Of a stretch of 64,000 nt of DNA, positions 28,123-35,207 are shown in pieces. The stretch lies in NCBI RefSeq assembly GCF_019050325.1, contig NZ_VOMB01000006.1:132470-196469 (forward strand), in the 5' to 3' direction. Position 1 is the first letter of the stretch; every line of letters starts with the position of its first letter. Position numbers and translations under genes: made by a program. The notes below the pieces were generated by a model that ran no database searches, was not told where the DNA came from, and saw nothing but the letters and a program-made list of their open reading frames with translations. Source of the stretch: [Mycobacterium] fortunisiensis (GTDB taxonomy: Bacteria > Actinomycetota > Actinomycetes > Mycobacteriales > Mycobacteriaceae).

Positions 28123-28335
28123 GGGGGGACCCCCTCGCGCAATAACGGAGCGGCCCAATTGCTAGGCGGCTCCGATCTGTGTGTCTTTATTGTCCTGCTG
28201 ACACTTTACCGTGCCCGTCGGCGAAGTGCTGTCAGGCCCTGCCTCACAACCGCCGGATCGAGGCCCCGCCACGGCGCATCGTCGCACGACAACACGACCA
28301 TGGTCCGAATTGACGACGGTGCGCAGAGATGGTCG

Positions 28336-29430
28336 TCACTTTCCGCGCAACCGCTCGACCGCGGCGCGGCCGGCTCCGGCGGTGGCATCGGCCTCGGGCA
28401 AAGAATCGGGATCGATCACGGCCGGGGCCTGCGCCTGGGCGCCGGCCACCAGCTCGGTGTCCGCCGGGAGGCCCCGTTTGACCAGTGCCAACGCGATCGG
28501 ACCGTCGTCGACATGCTCGACGACGGTGCCGATGCGGCCCACATTGCGCCCGCCCGCGGTGACGGCATCGCCGGTGACCGGACGGTCGGCGCCACCGTCG
28601 AGCTGGAGGATCACCAGCATCCGCGGCGGTTTGCCCAGGTTGTGCACCCGGGCAACGGTCTCCTGACCGCGGTAGCAGCCTTTGTCGAGATGAACCGCTC
28701 CGACACCCGGACCGCCGATCCAGCCGACCTCGTGCGGAATGGTCCGCTCATCGGTGTCCACCCCGAGCCGCGGCCGCCCGGCCGCCACCCGGTGCGCTTC
28801 ATACGTCCAGACCCCGGCGGGACGAACCCCGGCCTCGGTGAGGCGGCGGGTGTAATCGGCAACCAGCTCCCGCGGCACCACCAGGTCCACTTCGATGCCG
28901 TCGACAGGCAGCCGCCGGAGAAATCCACCCCCGGGCAACGCCACCGCCGTCGACTCCCGGGGCAGGTCGTCCACGCCCAGCGCCGTGATCACCGCGGCAT
29001 CGGCCACCCCGGGCCCCAGCAGCGACAGCACCGCGAGGTCGGCCGGCTCGATCTGCACATCGGCCCAGAACACCATCTTGCGCAAATAGGCCAGCAGCGG
29101 TTCGCCCCGCCACGGCTCGGTGTCCAGGTACGTGGTGCCGGCCAGATCGGTCTGCAACCAGTGGTCTTCCACCCGGCCCTGCAGATCCAGGCTCAAGTTC
29201 TCGGTCACCGCGCCATCGGGCAGGGCGCTGACGTGCTGGCTGGAGATACTGTGCAGCCAGGTCTGCCGGTCTTTTCCGGTCAGGGTCAGCACCGCTCGAT
29301 GCGACCGGTCCACCAGGACCGCAGCGTCGGCCGCGGCCCGCTGCTCACCGAGCGGATCACCGTAATGCCAAACAGCTCCGGCATCGGGACCGGCCTCGGG
29401 TGCCGGAACGGCCGACGGTAGTGCAGTCAT
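28336..29430 (-). CDS. ygfZ: folate-binding YgfZ/GcvT-like protein
   Basis: 364-residue member of the YgfZ family, tetrahydrofolate-binding proteins that help maintain iron-sulfur enzymes. The diagnostic block KGCYRGQETVARVHNLG is present in the C-terminal third, and the N-terminal VDRSHRAVLTLTGKDRQTWLH resembles GcvT. ATG 29430 has TAGAGT (29437-29442 on the minus strand) six bases upstream, so it is probably leaderless. Rv0811c position, divergent from pabC. Confidence 0.93.
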   Translation of the reverse strand: MTALPSAVPAPEAGPDAGAVWHYGDPLGEQRAAADAAVLVDRSHRAVLTLTGKDRQTWLHSISSQHVSALPDGAVTENLSLDLQGRVEDHWLQTDLAGTTYLDTEPWRGEPLLAYLRKMVFWADVQIEPADLAVLSLLGPGVADAAVITALGVDDLPRESTAVALPGGGFLRRLPVDGIEVDLVVPRELVADYTRRLTEAGVRPAGVWTYEAHRVAAGRPRLGVDTDERTIPHEVGWIGGPGVGAVHLDKGCYRGQETVARVHNLGKPPRMLVILQLDGGADRPVTGDAVTAGGRNVGRIGTVVEHVDDGPIALALVKRGLPADTELVAGAQAQAPAVIDPDSLPEADATAGAGRAAVERLRGK

Positions 29431-29451
29431 AGCCCAACTCTACGTTTGAGG

Positions 29452-29498
29452 TTCTTCGCGCAAGCGGCTCATCGTGTTTGTCGCTCTTCGCGCAAGCA
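29452..29498. repeat. two copies of a dispersed mycobacterial motif (TTGCGCGAAGA)
   Basis: On the minus strand TGAGCCGCTTGCGCGAAGA (29452-29471) and GCTTGCGCGAAGAGC (29484-29498) lie 30 bases apart in the ygfZ-pabC intergenic region. The same motif occurs twice more on the plus strand at 40255-40310. Function unknown. Confidence 0.6.
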
Positions 29499-29516
29499 AA
29501 GCTACGCTTTGGCCTC

Positions 29517-30395
29517 ATGGCGAGCCCACCAGCTGTGCTGGTCACCCTGGACGGTCAGACCCACGACCCCGACGTCCCACTGCTGCACGCCGACGACCTC
29601 GCCGCAGTGCGCGGCGACGGGATCTTCGAGACGTTGCTGGTGCGCGACGGCAAGCCCTGCCTGCTCGAGGCACATCTGGCCCGGTTGGCCCAGTCCGCCA
29701 AGATGCTCGACCTGCCCGCGCCGGATCTGGACGCCTGGCGTGCCGCCGTGGCGGTGGGGGCCAGATGCTGGGCCGCCGATCAGGACGGCGAAGGAGTGCT
29801 GCGCCTGGTCTACAGCCGGGGACGGGAGAGCGGCGGCCCGCCGACCGCCTTCGCCACTGTCGGTGCCCTGCCCGATCGGGTGACCGGCGTGCGCCGCAAC
29901 GGGCTTGCGGCGATCGCCCTCGACCGTGGGCTGCCGCTGGGCGCCAGCGATATGCCCTGGCTCGCCGCGGGCGCCAAGACCTTGTCGTACGCGATCAACA
30001 TGGCTGCGTTGCGGCACGCCGAGCGCCAGGGCGCCGGGGACGTGATCTTCGTCAGCTCCGACGGCTATCTGCTGGAGGGACCGCGGTCCACCGTGGTGAT
30101 CGCCACCGAGGGGGCCGACAGCCGGCCCGTGCTGCTCACCCCGCCGCCGTGGTACCCGATTCTGCGCGGCACCACCCAGCAGGCCCTGTTCGAAGTGGCT
30201 CGCAACAAGGGTTATGACTGCGATTTCCGCGCCCTGGGTCCTGCGGATCTGCTTACCGCCCAAGGGGTTTGGCTGGTTTCCAGCATCACGTTGGCGGCCC
30301 GGGTGCACACCCTGGATGGGCAGCGGCTGCCTGATGCGCCGCTCGCTGCCGAGATCTCCGGCCTGGTCGATGCCGCCCTCACCGCCGATCGCTGA
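29517..30395 (+). CDS. pabC: aminodeoxychorismate lyase
   Basis: 292-residue class IV PLP enzyme converting 4-amino-4-deoxychorismate to p-aminobenzoate and pyruvate in folate synthesis. Blocks: DDLAAVRGDGIFETLLVRDG near the N-terminus, the PLP lysine in AAGAKTLSYAINMAAL, and DVIFVSSDGYLLEGPRSTVV with the conserved Glu. ATG 29517 begins the recognised N-terminus; the upstream extension is the dispersed repeat. Rv0812 position. D-amino-acid transaminase is the alternative within the fold, less likely from synteny. Confidence 0.88.
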   Translation: MASPPAVLVTLDGQTHDPDVPLLHADDLAAVRGDGIFETLLVRDGKPCLLEAHLARLAQSAKMLDLPAPDLDAWRAAVAVGARCWAADQDGEGVLRLVYSRGRESGGPPTAFATVGALPDRVTGVRRNGLAAIALDRGLPLGASDMPWLAAGAKTLSYAINMAALRHAERQGAGDVIFVSSDGYLLEGPRSTVVIATEGADSRPVLLTPPPWYPILRGTTQQALFEVARNKGYDCDFRALGPADLLTAQGVWLVSSITLAARVHTLDGQRLPDAPLAAEISGLVDAALTADR

Positions 30396-30548
30396 GCAAA
30401 TCTCACCTAGGATCGTTTTGCCGGTAATTGCACTTGAATTGACGGCACGCGCAGTGCTGGCAAAGCGTAATGTTCCTCGTGTCAATGCTGCCGGCGCTGT
30501 CGCGGTTTCTACGAGTGAACGTCAGCAGCCCGGAGGAAGTGTGACGTG

Positions 30549-30911
30549 ATGGCAATTCTGAAAATGCGAACATCACAACTCGTAGTCGTCGGAGGCGTCG
30601 CGCTCGTGATCGCTGCCGCACCCGCAGCGGTGGTCTCACTGTCCGCACCCGGTGTGAACCCGACGCAGGTCGCAACCTGCCGGCCCGGTGAGGATCTACG
30701 GGGCGGCGTCTGCGTGTCGGTGGAACCCAATGCGCCACAGGCCGACATCCCGGGTAACCCCGATCTGCCGGCGGTGGACATTCCCGGCGGCGCCATCCCG
30801 TGCACCGGCGCCAACACCGGCGAATGCATCGGCCTCACCGAGAGTGGGCAGGGACGCGAACCCGCGGTGCGACCGACTTCGAAGTTCGGCGATATCCCGG
30901 TTGCTCCGTAG
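30549..30911 (+). CDS. small secreted proline/glycine-rich protein
   Basis: 120-residue protein with an N-terminal signal or anchor (LVVVGGVALVIAAAPAAVVSL). The mature part is Pro/Gly/Asp rich with four cysteines (ATCRPGEDLRGGVCVSV and IPCTGANTGECIG) likely forming two disulfides. GGAGGA at 30532-30537 serves ATG 30549 (GTG 30546 equally possible). No family recognised. Exported to the cell envelope or medium. Confidence 0.65.
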   Translation: MAILKMRTSQLVVVGGVALVIAAAPAAVVSLSAPGVNPTQVATCRPGEDLRGGVCVSVEPNAPQADIPGNPDLPAVDIPGGAIPCTGANTGECIGLTESGQGREPAVRPTSKFGDIPVAP

Positions 30912-31049
30912 CCCGGGCTGACATTTTGCTCACCCCGGCCAGGTCGTCGGCGCGCGGTGGGGTGATCGGTGCCAACGAAAAATCACTGGCAGCAGATTCC
31001 GGCTCGGTGTAGCTTCGCGGGTACACAGGGAAGGAGGTGGTCCGTCAAA

Positions 31050-31088
31050 GTGAGTGACTTATGGACATGTGAGGTGGCTGCCCGCTAG
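31050..31088 (+). CDS. 12-codon ORF with perfect Shine-Dalgarno sequence
   Basis: GTG start followed by codons for SDLWTCEVAAR and TAG. AAGGAGGTGG at 31031-31040, a full anti-Shine-Dalgarno complement, lies about ten bases upstream. The ORF runs into a foldable RNA (31073-31186) and precedes no gene on its strand. It has the look of a leader peptide or a tiny expressed protein; neither function nor family is recognised. Confidence 0.45.
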   Translation: MSDLWTCEVAAR

Positions 31089-31186
31089 CAGCGCCGGGGT
31101 AAGCCTTGCGCGCGCTGGCGAATTCCCCGCAGCCACCCGGCCCCCGAGCCTCCCGGTCTGTCCAACCAGGTACCACGGCTCGGGGG
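31073..31186 (+). ncRNA. candidate structured RNA with two stem-loops
   Basis: First stem: GGTGGCTGC (31073-31081) with GCAGCCACC (31129-31137), nine perfect pairs, enclosing GGGG/CCCC (31096-31099 with 31125-31128) and an alternative CAGCGC/GCGCTG pairing (31089-31094 with 31112-31117). Second stem: CCCCCGAGCC (31141-31150) with GGCTCGGGGG (31177-31186), ten perfect pairs. The whole 270 bases between the genes at 30911 and 31207 holds nothing else. Mutually exclusive pairings overlapping a short ORF are typical of attenuators, but no target gene follows. Confidence 0.45.
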
Positions 31187-31206
31187 CTGCCCATTTCTGG
31201 ACGCGG

Positions 31207-31650
31207 TTACTGCCGCGGGCCGCCCAGAGCACCCGGCGGCTGTGGGGCCAGTGACTGACAGGCGTCCATGGCTTCCTCCCACTGCGTCTGGTCCACCCCG
31301 GGCGGTGCCGGCGGCGCCGCGCCGTCACCGGGCGGCGGTCCGGCCGGATGCCCGGGCCCGCCGGGATGGCCAGGGCCACCGGGATGACCGGGCCCCCCCG
31401 GTGCGCCGGGGGCACCTTCGGGCGGCGCCGGAATCCCGTGCTCCTGCATGCACTGTCCGAAGGCATCCGGGGTGACCGGCGCGGATGCTGCTGGGGACGA
31501 CGGGGCTGAGGCCGCTGTCGACGTTGCCGCGGCCGGGGATGCCGCACTGGACGATTCGGCCGGCTCCGCCGCGGAACAAGCCGCCGCCGAGCCGATCACG
31601 GCGAATGCGGCCAAGCCGGTGAACGTCGTTCGAAGAATGCGCTGTCTCAT
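31207..31650 (-). CDS. lipoprotein with GHPGGP repeats
   Basis: 147-residue predicted lipoprotein: signal MRQRILRTTFTGLAAFAVIG and lipobox SAAAC. An Ala/Ser/Pro linker follows, then FGQCMQEHGIP, a low-complexity stretch with four GHPxGP units, and a C-terminal domain GVDQTQWEEAMDACQSLAP. The two cysteines in these end blocks may pair. It is a paralogue of the next gene upstream (31728-31979), which has the same two blocks without the repeats. Function unknown. Confidence 0.7.
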   Translation of the reverse strand: MRQRILRTTFTGLAAFAVIGSAAACSAAEPAESSSAASPAAATSTAASAPSSPAASAPVTPDAFGQCMQEHGIPAPPEGAPGAPGGPGHPGGPGHPGGPGHPAGPPPGDGAAPPAPPGVDQTQWEEAMDACQSLAPQPPGALGGPRQ

Positions 31651-31727
31651 GGCGATGACCGTATGGGAGCCCGCTGAGCACCGGATTGTTGCCGGCTATG
31701 CGTGCGCTGTGTGGCGCGCCGCCGGAA

Positions 31728-31979
31728 CTAGCTCGGGCCGGGCGCCAGGGTCGAACAGGCCTTCGTGGCCTCCTGCCAGGTCTGCTCGTCGACCCCGGCC
31801 GGCGGCCCGGTCGTCGGTCCCGGCGCAGTCGGCACGCCGTGCTCGGACAGGCAGTGGGCGTAGTTCCCGTGCTCGGCCGGCGGTGCGGTGGGAGCCGGTT
31901 GCGGCCCCTCCGACGCGCACGCGCCGAGCAGTGCTGCCGCGGCAAGCAGTCCTGCCGCGATGATCGGCCGGCGCATCAT
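31728..31979 (-). CDS. short lipoprotein, paralogue of neighbour
   Basis: 83 residues: signal [18 protein letters not shown] with lipobox GAC, then [14 protein letters not shown] and [19 protein letters not shown]. The two blocks match the gene at 31207-31650 closely (CMQEHGIP and GVDQTQWEEAMDAC). The ATG overlaps the stop of the nitrobindin-like gene (ATGA), so it is translationally coupled to it. Function unknown. Confidence 0.7.
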   Translation of the reverse strand: MMRRPIIAAGLLAAAALLGACASEGPQPAPTAPPAEHGNYAHCLSEHGVPTAPGPTTGPPAGVDEQTWQEATKACSTLAPGPS

Positions 31980-32659
31980 CCGACGTACCGTGACAGCCGG
32001 GCCGACAGATGCGGTACCAGCCCGCCGTCGGCGTCCACACGTTCCTCCACGTAACCCAGGTCTCCGTTCTCGACGATGCCGTAGAGCCGCTTGGCGCCGC
32101 CGACGAGCAACCCGGATTTGCTGCGGGCCAGCGCATCGGTGACGAGTTCCCAGGATGCCTGGGTGAGGGGCTTGCCATAGAAGAGTTCGACGTAGCCGGC
32201 CGAATGGGCCAGCAGGAGTTCGATGGCCTGCGATTCGTCGCGGCCGGTGGGATCGTCGGGATCGGTGACGAATCGCCAGAAACCGGTTTCACGCAGGCCG
32301 GGGGCGTCGTATTCACCGGATTCGGTCAACCGCCAGGACCGGGAATCCCAGATCAGGTAGTCACCGCCATCGTGGGACACCACGATCTGCTGACCGAAGC
32401 GGTAGTCGCCGTGGGTGTCGCGGCCTTCGCCTTCGCCGCGCCAGACGCCGACGAGCGGCAGGAGTGCCAGCAGCGCATCGTTGAGTTCGACGCCGTCGCG
32501 CAAATTGGCCGTGTCGGCGGGCATCGGCAGATCGTCGAAGGCCGGAATGTTGCGGGCAGCTGTGGCTTTGGCCCGTTCGGCGGCAGCCGCTACCGCCCGG
32601 TCACCGGAACCCGGCGCGGGCGCCGGGGCGTCGGCTGGGAGGTTCCGGTCGGAGGTCAC
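31976..32659 (-). CDS. nitrobindin / FABP-like haem-binding protein (Rv0813c-like)
   Basis: 227-residue protein whose C-terminal 160 residues form the nitrobindin/THAP4-type beta-barrel. The family hallmark GVWRGEGEG is at about residue 71, with later FWRF and the C-terminal [19 protein letters not shown]. Family members bind haem and react with nitric oxide or peroxynitrite; earlier annotations call it fatty-acid-binding-like. The N-terminal 60 residues are low-complexity Ala/Pro. GTG 32659 overlaps the upstream small ORF by four bases (GTGA). Confidence 0.88.
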   Translation of the reverse strand: MTSDRNLPADAPAPAPGSGDRAVAAAAERAKATAARNIPAFDDLPMPADTANLRDGVELNDALLALLPLVGVWRGEGEGRDTHGDYRFGQQIVVSHDGGDYLIWDSRSWRLTESGEYDAPGLRETGFWRFVTDPDDPTGRDESQAIELLLAHSAGYVELFYGKPLTQASWELVTDALARSKSGLLVGGAKRLYGIVENGDLGYVEERVDADGGLVPHLSARLSRYVG

Positions 32660-32754
32660 GATTCGTCGGTGACGAGGCGGTACAGCGCATACAGCGCGAA
32701 CCAGGTGATGACCACGACGGCCGCGACGAGCATGAGTTCGAAGAAGAGCACCAC
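32656..32754 (-). CDS. 32-residue single-span membrane protein
   Basis: Short [23 protein letters not shown] then [11 protein letters not shown]: one membrane helix and a short cytoplasmic tail. GTG 32754 has TAGACT exactly seven bases upstream, a leaderless start, and its stop overlaps the nitrobindin-like start (GTGA), which makes chance unlikely. First gene of a three- or four-gene unit. Function unknown; it may anchor or regulate the haem-binding protein. Confidence 0.65.
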   Translation of the reverse strand: MVLFFELMLVAAVVVITWFALYALYRLVTDES

Positions 32755-32818
32755 GGGAATCAGTCTAGTTCCTGGTCGAGGGGGTCGGCGTCGCGGGTCG
32801 GGACGCCCGGATATCACC

Positions 32819-32875
32819 CGAACGTGAGCTTGTGTGCGAGAAATCGGCAAAACTCCGCACACAAGCTCACGTTCG
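32819..32875. terminator. 20-base perfect inverted repeat
   Basis: Arms 32819-32838 and 32856-32875 (CGAACGTGAGCTTGTGTGCG and its exact complement) with a 17-base loop. It lies 33 bases after the sseC2 stop and before the leaderless small gene, so it probably ends the sulfur operon. The arm sequence also looks like a dispersed mycobacterial repeat. No U-tract. Confidence 0.65.
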
Positions 32876-32907
32876 AGCGGCAGAAACTCGGCGAGCCTTG
32901 ATCGTCG

Positions 32908-33210
32908 CTAGGCGACCTTGACGTCGACCTCGTGGATGCCGGCGCCGGCCGGGGCCACACTGGCGTCGCCGTTGCCCGCCGGGGACAGGGCGCGCAGCGT
33001 CCAGGTGCCCGGGGCGGCGAAGAAACGGAAATCACCGGTCGCCGAGGCCACGACCTCAGCGGTGAACTCGTCGCTGGAATCCAGCAGACGCACGAAGGCA
33101 CCGCCAACTGCCTGACCGGAACCGTCGACCACACGGCCGGTGATCACGGTTTCCTTCTCCAGGTCGACGCCGGCGGGCAACGTCAGTCCTTGCTTCGGTG
33201 CAGAGCACAT
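32908..33210 (-). CDS. sseC2: DUF1416 sulfur-metabolism protein SseC
   Basis: 100-residue DUF1416 protein, encoded downstream of the thiosulfate sulfurtransferase in mycobacteria. The sequence begins MCSAPKQGLTLPAGVDLEKE and continues as an Ig/transthyretin-like beta fold (VITGRVVDGSGQAVGGAFVRLL, FRFFAAPGTWTLRAL). ATG 33210 lies one base after the cysA2 stop, so they are co-translated. The N-terminal Cys2 may be a sulfur acceptor; that is inference. Confidence 0.92.
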   Translation of the reverse strand: MCSAPKQGLTLPAGVDLEKETVITGRVVDGSGQAVGGAFVRLLDSSDEFTAEVVASATGDFRFFAAPGTWTLRALSPAGNGDASVAPAGAGIHEVDVKVA

Positions 33211-33211
33211 A

Positions 33212-34048
33212 TCAACTTCCCAACTCGATCGGGGCGCCCACCAGGGAGCCGTATTCCGTCCAACTGCCGTCGTAGTTCTTGACGTTCTGGTGTCCCAGCA
33301 GCTCCTGCAGCACGAACCAGGTGTGCGAGGAACGCTCACCGATCCGGCAGTAGGCGATGGTCTCCTTCTGCCCGTCGAGGCCGGCCGCGGCGTACAGCTT
33401 GGCCAGTTCCTCGTCGGACTTGAAGGTGCCGTCGTCGTTGGCTGCCTTGCTCCACGGAACGTTGATGGCGCCGGGGATATGCCCGGGCCGCTGGCTCTGC
33501 TCCTGCGGCAGGTGCGCCGGGGCCAGGATCTTGCCGGAGAACTCGTCCGGGGACCGCACGTCGACGAGGTTCTTCGCGCCGATCGCGGCGATCACCTCGT
33601 CGCGGAAGGCCCGGATGTTGTTGTCGGGGGCCTGGGCGGTGTACGACGTGGCGCTGCGGGCCGGCACGTCCTTGACCAGCGGGCGGCCGTCGAGCTGCCA
33701 GCGCTTGCGGCCACCGTCGAGCAGCTTGACGTCGTTGTGGCCGTACAGCTTGAAGTACCAGTAGGCGTAGGCCGCGAACCAGTTGTTGTTGCCGCCGTAC
33801 AGGATCACCGTGTCTTCGTTGCTGATTCCCTTGTCGGACAACAGCTTCGAAAACTGCTGCTGGTCGACGAAGTCGCGCTTGACGGCGTCTTGCAGGTCGT
33901 CTTTCCAGTCCAGTTTGACGGCGCCGGGGATGTGGCCCTCGTCGTCGTAGGCGCTGGTGTTCTCGTCGACCTCGACGAACACCACGCCAGGGGTGTCGAG
34001 GTTGTTCTCGGCCCATTCGGTCGAGACCAGGACGTCGGAACGTGCCAT
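33212..34048 (-). CDS. cysA2: thiosulfate sulfurtransferase (rhodanese)
   Basis: 278-residue tandem-rhodanese enzyme transferring sulfane sulfur. The active loop CRIGERSSHTWF with nucleophilic Cys is in the C-terminal domain; the N-terminal rhodanese domain (VLVSTEWAENNLDTPGVVFVEVDE) lacks the cysteine as usual. ATG 34048. It lies between the DUF4395 gene (35 bases) and sseC2 (one base) in a unit preceded by the polycysteine leader ORF. Confidence 0.95.
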   Translation of the reverse strand: MARSDVLVSTEWAENNLDTPGVVFVEVDENTSAYDDEGHIPGAVKLDWKDDLQDAVKRDFVDQQQFSKLLSDKGISNEDTVILYGGNNNWFAAYAYWYFKLYGHNDVKLLDGGRKRWQLDGRPLVKDVPARSATSYTAQAPDNNIRAFRDEVIAAIGAKNLVDVRSPDEFSGKILAPAHLPQEQSQRPGHIPGAINVPWSKAANDDGTFKSDEELAKLYAAAGLDGQKETIAYCRIGERSSHTWFVLQELLGHQNVKNYDGSWTEYGSLVGAPIELGS

Positions 34049-34083
34049 GTACGAATTCCTTTCGGTTACTTCAGATCTGAGCT

Positions 34084-34575
34084 TCAGGCGGGTTGGGTGG
34101 ACAGGGGCCTCGAGGGGCGCAGCCGCGCCACCAGGGGATAGATCTGGCAGCCCAGGCAGATGCCGAAGGCGGCGTTGAGGAAGGCCGCCACCAGGGCGAA
34201 CGCGGTGGCGGTCAGGCCGAGTGCGGTGATGCCGAAGGCGAATCCGGCGGTGCCCGCGACGGCGAACACGAAACCGACCAGCTGGGCGAACTTCAGCGGC
34301 GGCACCGGCTCGCGCTCGCTGACCGGCGCCAGCCGCGGGGCAATGAACGCGGCGAACACCCGGCCGTAGGGATGCTTACGTGGTCCGCCGGCCGCGCCGA
34401 CGGCGAACACCACCGCCTGGATGCCCAGCAGCGCCGCGGCCGCGGGGGCGCTCGCCCCGGCGACGAGCAGTGTGGCGATCAGGACGGCGGTGGTGGCCCA
34501 GGCCGCAAATCGTGGTCCTCGCACGTCCACCTGGGCGGGCTGCTCCTGGCGGGGCCGGGTTGATGTCGATGACAT
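34084..34575 (-). CDS. DUF4395 membrane protein
   Basis: 163-residue protein with four membrane helices (about 25-45, 49-65, 100-118, 122-145) and the C-terminal FGICLGCQIYPLVARL, whose CxGC pair is typical of DUF4395 proteins. Found in sulfurtransferase operons; probably a partner in sulfur transfer or thiol handling at the membrane. ATG 34575 follows AGGAG. It lies 90 bases after the polycysteine ORF, so it is the first gene controlled by that leader. Confidence 0.85.
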   Translation of the reverse strand: MSSTSTRPRQEQPAQVDVRGPRFAAWATTAVLIATLLVAGASAPAAAALLGIQAVVFAVGAAGGPRKHPYGRVFAAFIAPRLAPVSEREPVPPLKFAQLVGFVFAVAGTAGFAFGITALGLTATAFALVAAFLNAAFGICLGCQIYPLVARLRPSRPLSTQPA

Positions 34576-34617
34576 GAAAACGAACTCCTGTTGTTGTCGA
34601 AGGCCTGGTGTGTGCAG

Positions 34618-34657
34618 GCTCGGGACACAAGGCCCGAGCGGGCGCGCGAACGCGCGC
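34618..34657 (-). promoter_or_regulatory. candidate attenuator hairpins after the polycysteine ORF
   Basis: Two hairpins in the minus-strand leader: a GC-only stem (34642-34647 with 34652-34657, GCGCGC, loop of four) and GCTCGGG with CCCGAGC (34633-34639 with 34618-34624, loop of eight). They lie 9-48 bases after the polycysteine stop codon and before the DUF4395 gene, where a cysteine-dependent switch would act. Exact alternative folds not worked out. Confidence 0.5.
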
Positions 34658-34665
34658 GGCTGCGC

Positions 34666-34755
34666 TCAACAGCAACAACAACAGCAGCAACCCGCGACGC
34701 GGCACAGATCGACTGCGCGGCGCTTGGTGAGCACAAGCTCAAGGCGGGCTGACAC
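34666..34755 (-). CDS. leaderless polycysteine leader ORF (cysteine attenuator)
   Basis: 29-codon ORF: GTG start, sequence SARLELVLTKRRAVDLCRVAG, then seven consecutive cysteine codons and TGA. TAAGCT (34763-34768, minus strand) lies exactly seven bases before the GTG, so the message is leaderless; a TTGACC-like box is at 34783-34788. In mycobacteria, leaderless short ORFs ending in runs of Cys codons are known cysteine-responsive attenuators of downstream sulfur genes: ribosomes stall on the Cys codons when cysteinyl-tRNA is scarce and change the RNA fold. Here it would control DUF4395-cysA2-sseC2. The promoter overlaps the end of thiX. Confidence 0.88.
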   Translation of the reverse strand: MSARLELVLTKRRAVDLCRVAGCCCCCCC

Positions 34756-34784
34756 GAGCGACAGCTTACCCAATGACCGCCGGG

Positions 34785-35207
34785 TCAAGCCAACAGCGGT
34801 TCCAGCACCGAGCGCAGGTCAGCGGCCTTGGGGACCCCGCTGGTGCGGAACCGCGGCCGGCCGTCGCGGTCGAAGATGATGGTGGTGGGCAGCGACAGCA
34901 CCGAAAGGCGCCGGGCGGCTTCGGGATTGGCGTCCATGTCGATCTCGACGTGGGAAACCTCGGGCAGCTCGTCGCAGACCTGGTCGACGACGCGGCGCAC
35001 GCCTGCGCAGGGCCCGCACCACTCGGCCGAGAAGTGCAGCACGGTCGGGCCGGTGTCGGAGAGACCCAGACCGCTGGTGTCGATGTTGGCCGCCTCGGCA
35101 CTGGATTTGATCAGGCCGGCGCGCAGCGTGATCAGGCGACCGATGATGTACGCCACCCCGAGCGCGGCGATGAGCACCACGATCACCAGCACCATTGATG
35201 AGCTCAT
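34785..35207 (-). CDS. thiX: membrane-anchored thioredoxin-like protein
   Basis: 140 residues: one N-terminal membrane helix (MVLVIVVLIAALGVAYIIG) and a thioredoxin domain with the CxxC active site in FSAEWCGPCAGVRRVVD and the cis-proline block LSLPTTIIFDRDG. Rv0816c position. Start ATG 35207 overlaps the lmeA stop by four bases (ATGA); an internal ATG at 35195 is possible. Likely reduces thiols near the membrane and is functionally tied to the sulfur genes downstream. Confidence 0.92.
   Translation of the reverse strand: MSSSMVLVIVVLIAALGVAYIIGRLITLRAGLIKSSAEAANIDTSGLGLSDTGPTVLHFSAEWCGPCAGVRRVVDQVCDELPEVSHVEIDMDANPEAARRLSVLSLPTTIIFDRDGRPRFRTSGVPKAADLRSVLEPLLA

Noticed and set aside
31373..31400. 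GHPGGP repeats as a CRISPR-like or minisatellite array
   Set aside because: They are in-frame codon repeats inside the lipoprotein gene, only four short units.
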